In this document: positions 1-5,529 of the stretch, piece after piece | Layout of the letters: each line of letters starts with the position of its first letter | Position numbering within the stretch: the first letter of the stretch is position 1 | Source of the DNA: Betaproteobacteria bacterium RIFCSPLOWO2_02_FULL_68_150 | Lineage (GTDB): Bacteria; Pseudomonadota; Gammaproteobacteria; Burkholderiales; SG8-39 | DNA length: 9,118 nucleotides | Direction of reading: 5' to 3' | Assembly (NCBI GenBank): GCA_001771975.1 | Contig: MERE01000074.1 | Coordinates: 1 to 9,118, forward strand | The notes under the pieces: generated by a model | Seen by the model: only the letters and a program-made list of their open reading frames with translations | What the model was told of the DNA's origin: nothing | Database searches by the model: none | Translations under genes and position numbers: made by a program

Positions 1-126
1 GGAATCGGCCCGATGGATACGCTCATCGCCGCGACTGCGCTCGCGCACAATGCGACCCTGGTGACGCGGAACATACGGGAATTCGGTCGTGTGCACGGCC
101 TGAAGGTCGCCGACTGGTACACATAA
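1..126 (+). CDS. PIN-domain ribonuclease toxin, VapC type (C-terminal fragment)
   Basis: Only the last 41 codons are in the window; the gene begins before base 1 and stops with TAA at 124-126. The translated tail carries the C-terminal signature of VapC/FitB PIN domains: an acidic residue in GPMDTLIAA, which contributes to the metal-binding site, then ATLVTRN, a REF segment, and a final GLKVADWY. VapC toxins are Mg-dependent endoribonucleases that cut tRNA or rRNA and are held inactive by a small antitoxin, usually encoded just upstream. That antitoxin gene, if present, would lie outside this window. The gene converges on the minus-strand ABC gene ending at 148, with 21 bp between the stop codons. 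The remaining catalytic acidic residues cannot be seen, so activity cannot be judged. Confidence 0.8.
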   Translation, partial: GIGPMDTLIAATALAHNATLVTRNIREFGRVHGLKVADWYT

Positions 127-147
127 GCGAACGTGCCGCATCAGGCG

Positions 148-807
148 TCAGGGAGTGGGCGTCAGCCCGCTGGCCGAAAGCCGATACCGCCGGTCGCATC
201 CCGCGGCCGCCGCCTGCGAATGGGTGACGAGAATGCCGGCTGCCCCGCGCTGTTTGACCTGCGCGCGCAGCAGCTCAAGTACCTGCGCTGCGTTCTCGGG
301 GTCCAGATTGCCCGTAGGCTCATCCGCGAGCACCAGACTCGGATTGCCGACCAGCGCGCGCGCGATCGCCACCCGCTGCAGTTCGCCGCCCGACAGTTCG
401 CGCGGCATGCTCGCCTCGCGCCCCGCCAGACCCACTGCGGCCACCAGCGACACCGCGCGCTGGTCGATTACGGCCTGCGGCACCCCGCGCAGCAACAGCG
501 GCAGGCCGACGTTCTGCGCCACGCTCAAATGCGGCAGGATGTGGAACGCCTGGAACACGAAACCGAACCGGTCGCGCCGCAGGCGGGTGGCCGCATCGTC
601 GTCCAGCCGCGTGACGTCGATGCCCTCGAATTCGATGCGGCCGCGATCCACCGGTTCGAGACCGGCAATCACATGCAGCAGCGTCGACTTGCCGATCCCG
701 GACTCGCCTACGATGGCGACATATTCGCCCTGGCCGGCATCGAGCGATACCGCGTTGAGAACGGTTCGCGCGCCGAAGCGCTTGGTGACGCCGCAGAGCC
801 GCAGCAC
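148..807 (-). CDS. ABC transporter ATP-binding protein, LolD/MacB-like subfamily
   Basis: This is a 219-residue ATPase with all ABC motifs: Walker A GESGIGKS (34-41), Q-loop FVFQ (83-86) followed by the HILPHLSVAQN segment, signature LSGGELQRVAIARAL (138-152), Walker B LVLADEPTGNLD (158-169) and the switch histidine in LVTHS (H196). ADEPTGNLD and the short single-domain length are typical of the LolD/MacB/FtsE subfamily, which normally works with FtsX-fold permeases in lipoprotein release or efflux. The GTG start at 807-805 is chosen because it lies 2 nt after the livF stop and leaves a normal-length N-terminus. The frame stays open upstream to 1437, but that part is a shadow of livF. It is the last gene of the liv-type operon. 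No FtsX/LolC-type permease is visible beside it, so its partner is unknown. It could serve a permease elsewhere or be a remnant of a larger locus. Confidence 0.85.
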   Translation of the reverse strand: MLRLCGVTKRFGARTVLNAVSLDAGQGEYVAIVGESGIGKSTLLHVIAGLEPVDRGRIEFEGIDVTRLDDDAATRLRRDRFGFVFQAFHILPHLSVAQNVGLPLLLRGVPQAVIDQRAVSLVAAVGLAGREASMPRELSGGELQRVAIARALVGNPSLVLADEPTGNLDPENAAQVLELLRAQVKQRGAAGILVTHSQAAAAGCDRRYRLSASGLTPTP

Positions 808-809
808 CC

Positions 810-1523
810 CTAGACGCCCAGATAGCGCTGGTGCACGTCGGGCCGCTCCCGCAGCTCCGCAGCAGGGCCCTCGTACACGACTTCGCCCTTGACCAGGATC
901 AGGTTGCGGTCGGTGATCGAATTCACCGCGGCGAAATTCTTGTCCACGATCACGGTCGCGATGCCGGATTCGCGGACCTTGCGCACGATGGTCCAGATCT
1001 CGCGCGCTATTTTCGGCGCCAGGCCCTCCGTCGCCTCGTCGAGGATCAGCAACTCGGGATTGGTCATCAGCGCGCGCCCGATGGTCAGCATCTGCTGCTC
1101 CCCGCCCGAGAGCTGTCCACCCCCATGCCGCATGCGCTCCGCCAGGCGCGGAAACGTCTCCAGCACGCGCTCGAGCGTCCAGTCGCGCCGGCCTTCGCTG
1201 CCGGGCCGCGCCGCCATGATCAGGTTCTCGTGCACCGACAAGTTCGGAAAGATGCCGCGGCCCTCGGGCACGTAGGCGACTCCCATGCGCGCGATGCGGT
1301 GCGCCGCCTCGCGCGTGGCGTCGCGTCCCCGGATCCGGACCCTGCCCTCGCGCGAGCGCACCAGTCCGATGATGGTCCGCAGCAGCGTGGTCTTGCCCAT
1401 GCCGTTGCGACCCATCAGGCCGATCGACTCGCCGCACCCGATGCGCAAGTCCACGCCCCGCAGGACATGGCTCGAACCGTAGTACGTGTGCAGCCCCGTC
1501 GCCTCGACGAGCAACTCACTCAT
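810..1523 (-). CDS. livF: Branched-chain amino acid-type ABC transporter ATPase LivF
   Basis: This is one of two nucleotide-binding subunits that power the LivHM-type permease at the cytoplasmic face of the inner membrane. Its 237 residues match the LivF family length. Visible motifs are Walker A GRNGMGKT (38-45), YVPEGRGIFPNLSVHEN (84-100) covering the Q-loop region, signature LSGGEQQ (138-144) and Walker B LLILDEATEGLAP (158-170). At the switch position LivF proteins usually read VEQN instead of a histidine; here it reads VDKN (193-196). DEATEGLAP with DKN recurs together in one known subgroup of HAAT ATPases (recalled, not searched). The ATG at 1523 is preceded by GGGAG (1536-1532) with an 8-nt spacer, a good ribosome site. 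The start overlaps the end of livG by 8 nt, so translational coupling is likely. Specificity is set by the binding protein and permeases, so this gene says nothing about the ligand. Confidence 0.93.
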   Translation of the reverse strand: MSELLVEATGLHTYYGSSHVLRGVDLRIGCGESIGLMGRNGMGKTTLLRTIIGLVRSREGRVRIRGRDATREAAHRIARMGVAYVPEGRGIFPNLSVHENLIMAARPGSEGRRDWTLERVLETFPRLAERMRHGGGQLSGGEQQMLTIGRALMTNPELLILDEATEGLAPKIAREIWTIVRKVRESGIATVIVDKNFAAVNSITDRNLILVKGEVVYEGPAAELRERPDVHQRYLGV

Positions 1524-2271
1524 GCCCCGGGCTCCCGAGGTAGGCTTCCTGCACCTCGCGGTTGGCGCGGATGCTCTCCGGCGTGCCGCTCGCGAGCACC
1601 GCGCCGTTCACCATCACGGTCAGCAGGCCCGCCAAGGCGAAGACCGCATCCATGTCGTGCTCGACCAGCAGCATGGCGTGCCCGGGCACGAGCTTTTTCA
1701 GCAGCTCGACCATGCGGGCCGATTCCTCTCCCCCCATGCCGGCCAGCGGCTCATCGAGCAGCAGCACCTTCGGCTGCGTCGCCAGGGTCATCGCCACCTC
1801 GAGCTGGCGCCGCTCGCCGTGCGACAACGAACTCGCGGGCAGCTGCTCGCGGCCGCCCAGTTCGGCGAGTTCGATCGCCTGCGCCGCCGCCTCGTTCACC
1901 GCGCGATAGCGCGCCGCGGCCCTCAGGAAGCGCATCGAGCTCGGCAGGCGCGACTGCGCCGCGAGCCGGCAATTCTCGAACACGGTGAAACGCATGAAGA
2001 TGTTGGTGCGCTGGTAGCTGCGCCCGACGCCCAGCTGCGAGATGCGGTGCGGCGGCAATCCGGTGACATCGCGCCCCAGGATCTCGATCCGGCCGGAACT
2101 CGGCGCCAGGTCGCCCGAGAGCAGGTTGATGAGCGTCGTCTTGCCGGCGCCGTTCGGCCCGATTACCGCGTGCATCTGGCCGACGCGGCACTCCAGCGCG
2201 ACGTCGTTCACCGCGGTCAGGCCGCCGAAATCCTTGCGCAGCGCAGCGGTCCTGAGCGCGACCTCAGTCAC
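1516..2271 (-). CDS. livG: Branched-chain amino acid-type ABC transporter ATPase LivG
   Basis: This is the second nucleotide-binding subunit of the HAAT importer. The 251-residue protein has Walker A GPNGAGKT (38-45), YQRTNIF (86-92) with the Q-loop glutamine, signature LSHGERRQLEVAM (149-161), Walker B VLLLDEPLAGM (169-179) and switch histidine H205 in LLVEHDM. The LSHGE signature, DEPLAGM and the terminal YLGS are LivG hallmarks. The start is GTG at 2271-2269: it overlaps the last 8 nt of livM and gives the expected N-terminus TEVALRTAALRKDFGGL. The frame continues open to 2442, but the extra 57 residues are a cysteine- and serine-rich shadow of livM. No strong Shine-Dalgarno precedes the GTG, which points to coupling with livM translation. 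Confidence 0.93.
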   Translation of the reverse strand: MTEVALRTAALRKDFGGLTAVNDVALECRVGQMHAVIGPNGAGKTTLINLLSGDLAPSSGRIEILGRDVTGLPPHRISQLGVGRSYQRTNIFMRFTVFENCRLAAQSRLPSSMRFLRAAARYRAVNEAAAQAIELAELGGREQLPASSLSHGERRQLEVAMTLATQPKVLLLDEPLAGMGGEESARMVELLKKLVPGHAMLLVEHDMDAVFALAGLLTVMVNGAVLASGTPESIRANREVQEAYLGSPGHE

Positions 2272-3214
2272 GGCGCTTGCTTTCGAACAGCTGCGCCAGG
2301 CCCCGCGGCAGCAGCAGCACCGATAGCACGATGAAACCGCCGAGCAGCAGCTGCCAGTGCTTGGTCCAGCCCTGGAACACCAGCTCGAGCACCTTGAGCG
2401 CCGCGGCGCCCAGGATCGGGCCGGAGGGGGTGCCCATGCCACCGAGGATCACCATCATGAGCAGCTGACCCGACTGGTGCCAGGACAGCATCTCCGGGTT
2501 CACCAGCCCATCGTGCGCCGCGGCGAGCCAGCCCGCCAGTCCGGCAAGCGTGCCGGCAAGCACGAAGCACACCAGCTTGTAGCGGAAAGTCGCGAAACCG
2601 AGCATGCGCATGCGGTGCTCGTTCTCCTTGATCCCCGAGATCACGCGCCCGAAAGGGGAAGCGAGCAGCACGCGCAGCATCAGGTACACGAACACCATCA
2701 TGGCGAGCGCAACGTAGTAGAAGTGCGCGGGCCGCTCCAGGTCGAACGGGCTCCAGCCCGCGATCTCCAGCACCGGGCGCACGTAGATGTACTTGCCGTC
2801 GGAGCCGCCGAGGTGGCTGGAGTCATGCACGTAGAAGTACGTCATCTGGCCGAAGGCCAGCGTCACCATGATGAAGTAGATCCCGGTCGTGCGCAGCACG
2901 AAGAATCCGACGATGAGCGCGGCCAGCGCGGCGACGCCGAGCGACACGCCAAGGCTGGTCCAGAACCCGGCCGCCTGGTACTCGGGCGTGAGCAGCATCA
3001 GCGCATACGCGGCGACCCCGAAGAACAGCGCGTGCCCCAGGCTCACCAGCCCCGTATGGCCCACCAGCAGGTCCAGGCTCATGGCGAAGATCCCCATGAT
3101 CATGAGCTTGGTGATGAACTGGAGGTAGAACTTTTCGCCGACGAGCGGAAAGGCGGCCAGCGCGACGAGGCCGATCGCGAGCAGCACCTGGAGGGCGCGA
3201 GGCTGGCGCTCCAT
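2264..3214 (-). CDS. livM: Branched-chain amino acid-type ABC transporter permease LivM
   Basis: This is an inner-membrane permease of the HAAT importer, paired with LivH to form the translocation path. The 316-residue protein is strongly hydrophobic, with segments around 9-26, 32-51, 54-76, 84-107, 109-129, 165-185, 213-233, 248-272 and 286-303. Family landmarks are GHTGLVSLGHALFFGVAAY (52-70), the polar cytoplasmic loop GRVISGIKENEHRMRMLG (189-206) that contacts the ATPases, and GGMGTPSGPILGA (258-270). The lysine- and arginine-rich end (ESKRRD) is cytoplasmic by the positive-inside rule. ATG at 3214 follows the livH stop by a single base and has AAGG 6 nt upstream. Membrane segment limits are read by eye. 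Confidence 0.94.
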   Translation of the reverse strand: MERQPRALQVLLAIGLVALAAFPLVGEKFYLQFITKLMIMGIFAMSLDLLVGHTGLVSLGHALFFGVAAYALMLLTPEYQAAGFWTSLGVSLGVAALAALIVGFFVLRTTGIYFIMVTLAFGQMTYFYVHDSSHLGGSDGKYIYVRPVLEIAGWSPFDLERPAHFYYVALAMMVFVYLMLRVLLASPFGRVISGIKENEHRMRMLGFATFRYKLVCFVLAGTLAGLAGWLAAAHDGLVNPEMLSWHQSGQLLMMVILGGMGTPSGPILGAAALKVLELVFQGWTKHWQLLLGGFIVLSVLLLPRGLAQLFESKRRD

Positions 3215-3215
3215 G

Positions 3216-4082
3216 TCAGGCCTTGCCGAAAATGCCCTGCGGGCGCCACAGCAGGATGGCGGCCATCAGCAGGTAGACCACCATGCCCGCGATCTGCGGC
3301 AGCAGCACCTTGCCGAAGGTGTCTGCGAAACCGATTGCCAGCGCCGCCACCAGTGCCCCCTTGACCGAGCCGATGCCGCCGATCACCACCACCACGAAGG
3401 AGACGATCAGCACCTGGTTGCCCATGCCCGGAAAGACCGACGATACCGGCGAGCCGAGCATGCCGGCGAACGCCGCCAGCGCCACGCCCAGCGCGAACAC
3501 CACGCGGTAGAGCAGCCCGATGTTGATGCCGAGCGACTGCACCATCTCGCGGTTGACGCTGCCGGCGCGGATCATCATGCCCAGGCGCGTCTTCTGGATC
3601 AGCCAGTACATGCCGGCGGCGAGCGCAAGGCAGATCGCCGACATCGCCACGCGGAACACCTGGTAAGACAGGTTTTCGGTCAGCGGAATCGAGAAATCGA
3701 GCGCCGGCGGCACCGGCACTCCGTGCACGTCGTCGCCCCACAGCAGGCTGCGGCATTCCTCGAAGATCAGGATCAGGCCGTAGGTGAGCAGCACCTGGTA
3801 GAGGTGATCGCGGTCGTAGAGGAAACGGATCACCAGCCACTCGAGCGCGAGGCCGATGAGCACCGCGACCACCACCCCGGCCGCGAGCGCCAGCCAGAAA
3901 TCGCCGATCAGGCCGGTGAGCGAGAACGCCAGGTAGGCACCGATCATGTAGAAGCTGCCGTGCGCGAGGTTGATGATTCCCATGATGCCGAAGATCAGGG
4001 TGAGGCCGCTCGCCACGAGGAACAGCAGCAGCCCGTACTGCACGCTGTTCAATACCTGGATGAAGAAAATCGCGGTGTCCAT
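3216..4082 (-). CDS. livH: Branched-chain amino acid-type ABC transporter permease LivH
   Basis: This is the first inner-membrane permease of the importer, 288 residues from ATG 4082. Conserved landmarks are GLTLIFGIMGIINLAHG (26-42) with the following YMIGAY, the cytoplasmic loop TRLGMMIRAG with REMVQSLGINI (165-188) that docks on the ATPase, and VIGGIGSVKGALVAALAIG (233-251). The start is less certain than for its neighbours. ATG 4082 gives the usual LivH N-terminus, but the nearest purine-rich ribosome site, GAGG at 4102-4099, is 16 nt away. An in-frame TTG at 4088 would sit 10 nt from it and add only two residues; a further TTG lies at 4109. The GAGG lies in the loop of the hairpin described for 4083-4116. 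The livM start follows this gene's stop after one base. Confidence 0.93.
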   Translation of the reverse strand: MDTAIFFIQVLNSVQYGLLLFLVASGLTLIFGIMGIINLAHGSFYMIGAYLAFSLTGLIGDFWLALAAGVVVAVLIGLALEWLVIRFLYDRDHLYQVLLTYGLILIFEECRSLLWGDDVHGVPVPPALDFSIPLTENLSYQVFRVAMSAICLALAAGMYWLIQKTRLGMMIRAGSVNREMVQSLGINIGLLYRVVFALGVALAAFAGMLGSPVSSVFPGMGNQVLIVSFVVVVIGGIGSVKGALVAALAIGFADTFGKVLLPQIAGMVVYLLMAAILLWRPQGIFGKA

Positions 4083-4116
4083 AAACAAAGAGCCGGCACC
4101 TCGCGGCAACCGGCTC
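4083..4116 (-). terminator. Intrinsic-terminator-like hairpin (attenuator) between livK and livH
   Basis: Read on the minus strand, GAGCCGG (4116-4110) and CCGGCTC (4096-4090) form a perfect 7-bp GC-rich stem with a 13-nt loop, plus one possible G-U pair. The 3' arm is followed at once by TTTGTTT (4089-4083), which runs directly into the livH ATG. That is the layout of a rho-independent terminator. It starts 20 nt after the livK stop, in the only sizeable gap of the operon. Partial termination here would yield more binding protein than permease, as is common in ABC import operons. The U-tract is interrupted by one G, so full termination is unlikely. Confidence 0.6.
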
Positions 4117-4136
4117 CGTCTGCCAATGGTAGCGGA

Positions 4137-5339
4137 TTAACCCATCTTGCAGCCGCGCGCCGGGTCTTCCAGCGCCTTCCACGCGACGCCGACGAACTTG
4201 TTCTGCTCGCCGACGACCTGGCGCAGGTAGCTGTCCTGGATCGGATTGTGCGCCTTCGACATCTTCCACTTGCCGCGCGGGCTGTCGATGGTGACGCCCT
4301 CCATCGCCTTGATCATGCCTTTGGTGTTCTTCATGTCGCCCTTGACCGCCTTCAGGCCGATGTCGAGCAGCTGCGCGGCGTCATAGCCCTGCACGGCGTA
4401 GACGTCCGGCTGCAGCTTGTAGGCCTTGGCGTAGTTGAGGCGGAATTCCCTGTCCTTCGGGACATTCAGGCTGTCGGCGTAGTGCAGCGTGGTGAGAATG
4501 CCCTGCGCCGATGCACCCTGCGCCTGCAGCGTGCCGTCGGTGAGGAAACCGTTGCCGTACAGCGGGATGTTCTTCTTCAGGCCGGCCGCATCGTAGTCCT
4601 TGACGAATTTCACCGCCCCGCCGCCCGCGAAGAAACACGCCGTCGCGCTGGGCTTGGCCGCCGCGATCTCGGTGAGCAGCGCCTGGAACTCGACGTTCGG
4701 GAACGGCAGCCACAGGTCCTTGACGATCCTGCCGCCGACTTTCTCGTAGCCTTCCTTGAAACCTTCGAACATTTCCTGGCCCGCGGCGTACTTGTGGGTG
4801 ATCCAGGCGCAGGTCTTGTGACCCTTCTCCATCATCACTTTGCCGAGCGCGTGGATGGTCTGCCAGTTGGAGAACGAGGTGCGGAAGATGTTCGGCGCGC
4901 AAAGGGCGCCGGTCGCCGCGCCAAAGCCCGCGTTCGGGATGATCGACAGCACGCCGGACTCGCGCGACACCTTGACCATCCCGGCCTGCACCCCCGAATG
5001 CACGGTGCCGACCAGCACATCGACCTTGTCCCGGTTGACGATGCGGCTCGCGTTGTCCACCCCCTTGGCGGGATCCGATTCGTCGTCGAGCACCACGTAT
5101 TCGAGCTCGCGACCGGCCAGCTTGCCACCCTTCTCCGCAATGTAGAGCTTGAAGGCGTTGGTGATCGCGGTGCCGAGCGCGGCGTAGGTGCCGGTGTAGG
5201 GCAGCATCAGTCCGACCTTGATTTTCGCCGGCTGCGCGATGATGAATGGCGCATGCAGAACGCCCGCGGCTGCGGCGGCCCCTCCGGCGGCAGTTTTCAG
5301 AAAACGGCGGCGCGATGCCAACGCCTTGGAATCGTTCAT
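4137..5339 (-). CDS. livK: HAAT-family ABC transporter substrate-binding protein, Tat signal
   Basis: This is the periplasmic ligand-binding protein of the importer (type I binding-protein fold, Peripla_BP_6-like), 400 residues. The N-terminus carries a textbook twin-arginine motif, SRRRFLK (9-15), then an alanine/glycine-rich hydrophobic stretch (17-35), so export folded through Tat is predicted. Cleavage is probably near A35 or A38. The mature part opens with KIKVGLMLPYTGTYAALG (39-56), the usual first strand and ligand-loop region, followed by DDESDP (85-90) and DVLVGTVHSGVQAG (107-120). The IFRTSFSNWQ segment (151-160) recalls binding proteins for aromatic or other non-canonical ligands, so the symbol marks family position, not proven leucine binding. 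Cysteines are at 147, 177, 235 and 397. It is the first gene of the operon. ATG 5339 has AGGAGG (5350-5345) with a 5-nt spacer. Confidence 0.92.
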   Translation of the reverse strand: MNDSKALASRRRFLKTAAGGAAAAAGVLHAPFIIAQPAKIKVGLMLPYTGTYAALGTAITNAFKLYIAEKGGKLAGRELEYVVLDDESDPAKGVDNASRIVNRDKVDVLVGTVHSGVQAGMVKVSRESGVLSIIPNAGFGAATGALCAPNIFRTSFSNWQTIHALGKVMMEKGHKTCAWITHKYAAGQEMFEGFKEGYEKVGGRIVKDLWLPFPNVEFQALLTEIAAAKPSATACFFAGGGAVKFVKDYDAAGLKKNIPLYGNGFLTDGTLQAQGASAQGILTTLHYADSLNVPKDREFRLNYAKAYKLQPDVYAVQGYDAAQLLDIGLKAVKGDMKNTKGMIKAMEGVTIDSPRGKWKMSKAHNPIQDSYLRQVVGEQNKFVGVAWKALEDPARGCKMG

Positions 5340-5344
5340 GGTCT

Positions 5345-5350
5345 CCTCCT
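5345..5350 (-). promoter_or_regulatory. Strong Shine-Dalgarno of the binding-protein gene
   Basis: On the minus strand AGGAGG lies 5 nt upstream of the ATG at 5339. It is the best ribosome site in the operon and contrasts with the poor site of livH, which fits a need for excess binding protein. Confidence 0.8.
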
Positions 5351-5371
5351 GGAAGATTCTGGATCTTGGAA

Positions 5372-5384
5372 GACTAGTTTAGTC
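5372..5384 (-). promoter_or_regulatory. Possible liv operon promoter element / small operator-like dyad
   Basis: GACTA (5372-5376) and TAGTC (5380-5384) form a 5-bp inverted repeat with a 3-nt centre. Read on the minus strand the dyad contains TAAACT, a 4-of-6 match to a sigma-70 -10 box. No convincing -35 lies 16-18 bp upstream. The region between the two divergent starts must hold the operon promoter, so this is a candidate only. It could be chance. Confidence 0.25.
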
Positions 5385-5444
5385 GAATACCCCGGTGCTT
5401 TGACTTGCGTCATCTATTCGGCCAGGCGCGGGCGGCGGATGGCC

Positions 5445-5470
5445 GCGCCCGGCGTGCATGCGCCGGGCGC
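5445..5470. repeat. Perfect 10-bp inverted repeat in the divergent intergenic region
   Basis: GCGCCCGGCG (5445-5454) and CGCCGGGCGC (5461-5470) are exact reverse complements separated by TGCATG. A further copy of GCGCCGGGC follows at 5479-5487. The structure lies between the divergent starts at 5339 and 5530. It could be a very stable hairpin in either leader, an operator, or an insulating block between the two promoters. No T-run flanks it, so it is not a standard terminator. Confidence 0.6.
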
Positions 5471-5492
5471 TCGCGGAGGCGCCGGGCTGCCG

Positions 5493-5523
5493 TAGAATTG
5501 AGCGCAAAGAAGGCATCAGGGGA
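5493..5523 (+). promoter_or_regulatory. Candidate -10 box and Shine-Dalgarno of the 543-residue gene
   Basis: TAGAAT (5493-5498) matches five of six bases of a sigma-70 -10 box, with no clear -35 at the expected distance. AGGGGA (5518-5523) lies 6 nt before the ATG at 5530 and fixes that start over the upstream in-frame ATG at 5458. Confidence 0.4.
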
Positions 5524-5529
5524 CGGATC

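Noticed and set aside
808..1437. A 210-residue N-terminal extension of the LolD-like ATPase
   Set aside because: The frame is open, but the extension lies entirely within livF in another frame and is Arg/Gly/Ala-rich. The GTG at 807 gives the normal family length.
5353..5367. AAGAT/ATCTT inverted repeat in the leader of the binding-protein gene
   Set aside because: Only 5 bp per arm, with mismatches immediately outside; not distinguishable from chance.
5400..5420. TTGACT and TATTCG as a plus-strand sigma-70 promoter
   Set aside because: The two boxes are only 9 bp apart, too close for a working -35/-10 pair.
3213..5495. A 760-codon open frame on the plus strand opposite livH and livK
   Set aside because: It is antisense to two clear transporter genes. 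Its translation is dominated by His, Asp, Arg and Gln with no domain, as expected for a shadow frame in GC-rich DNA.
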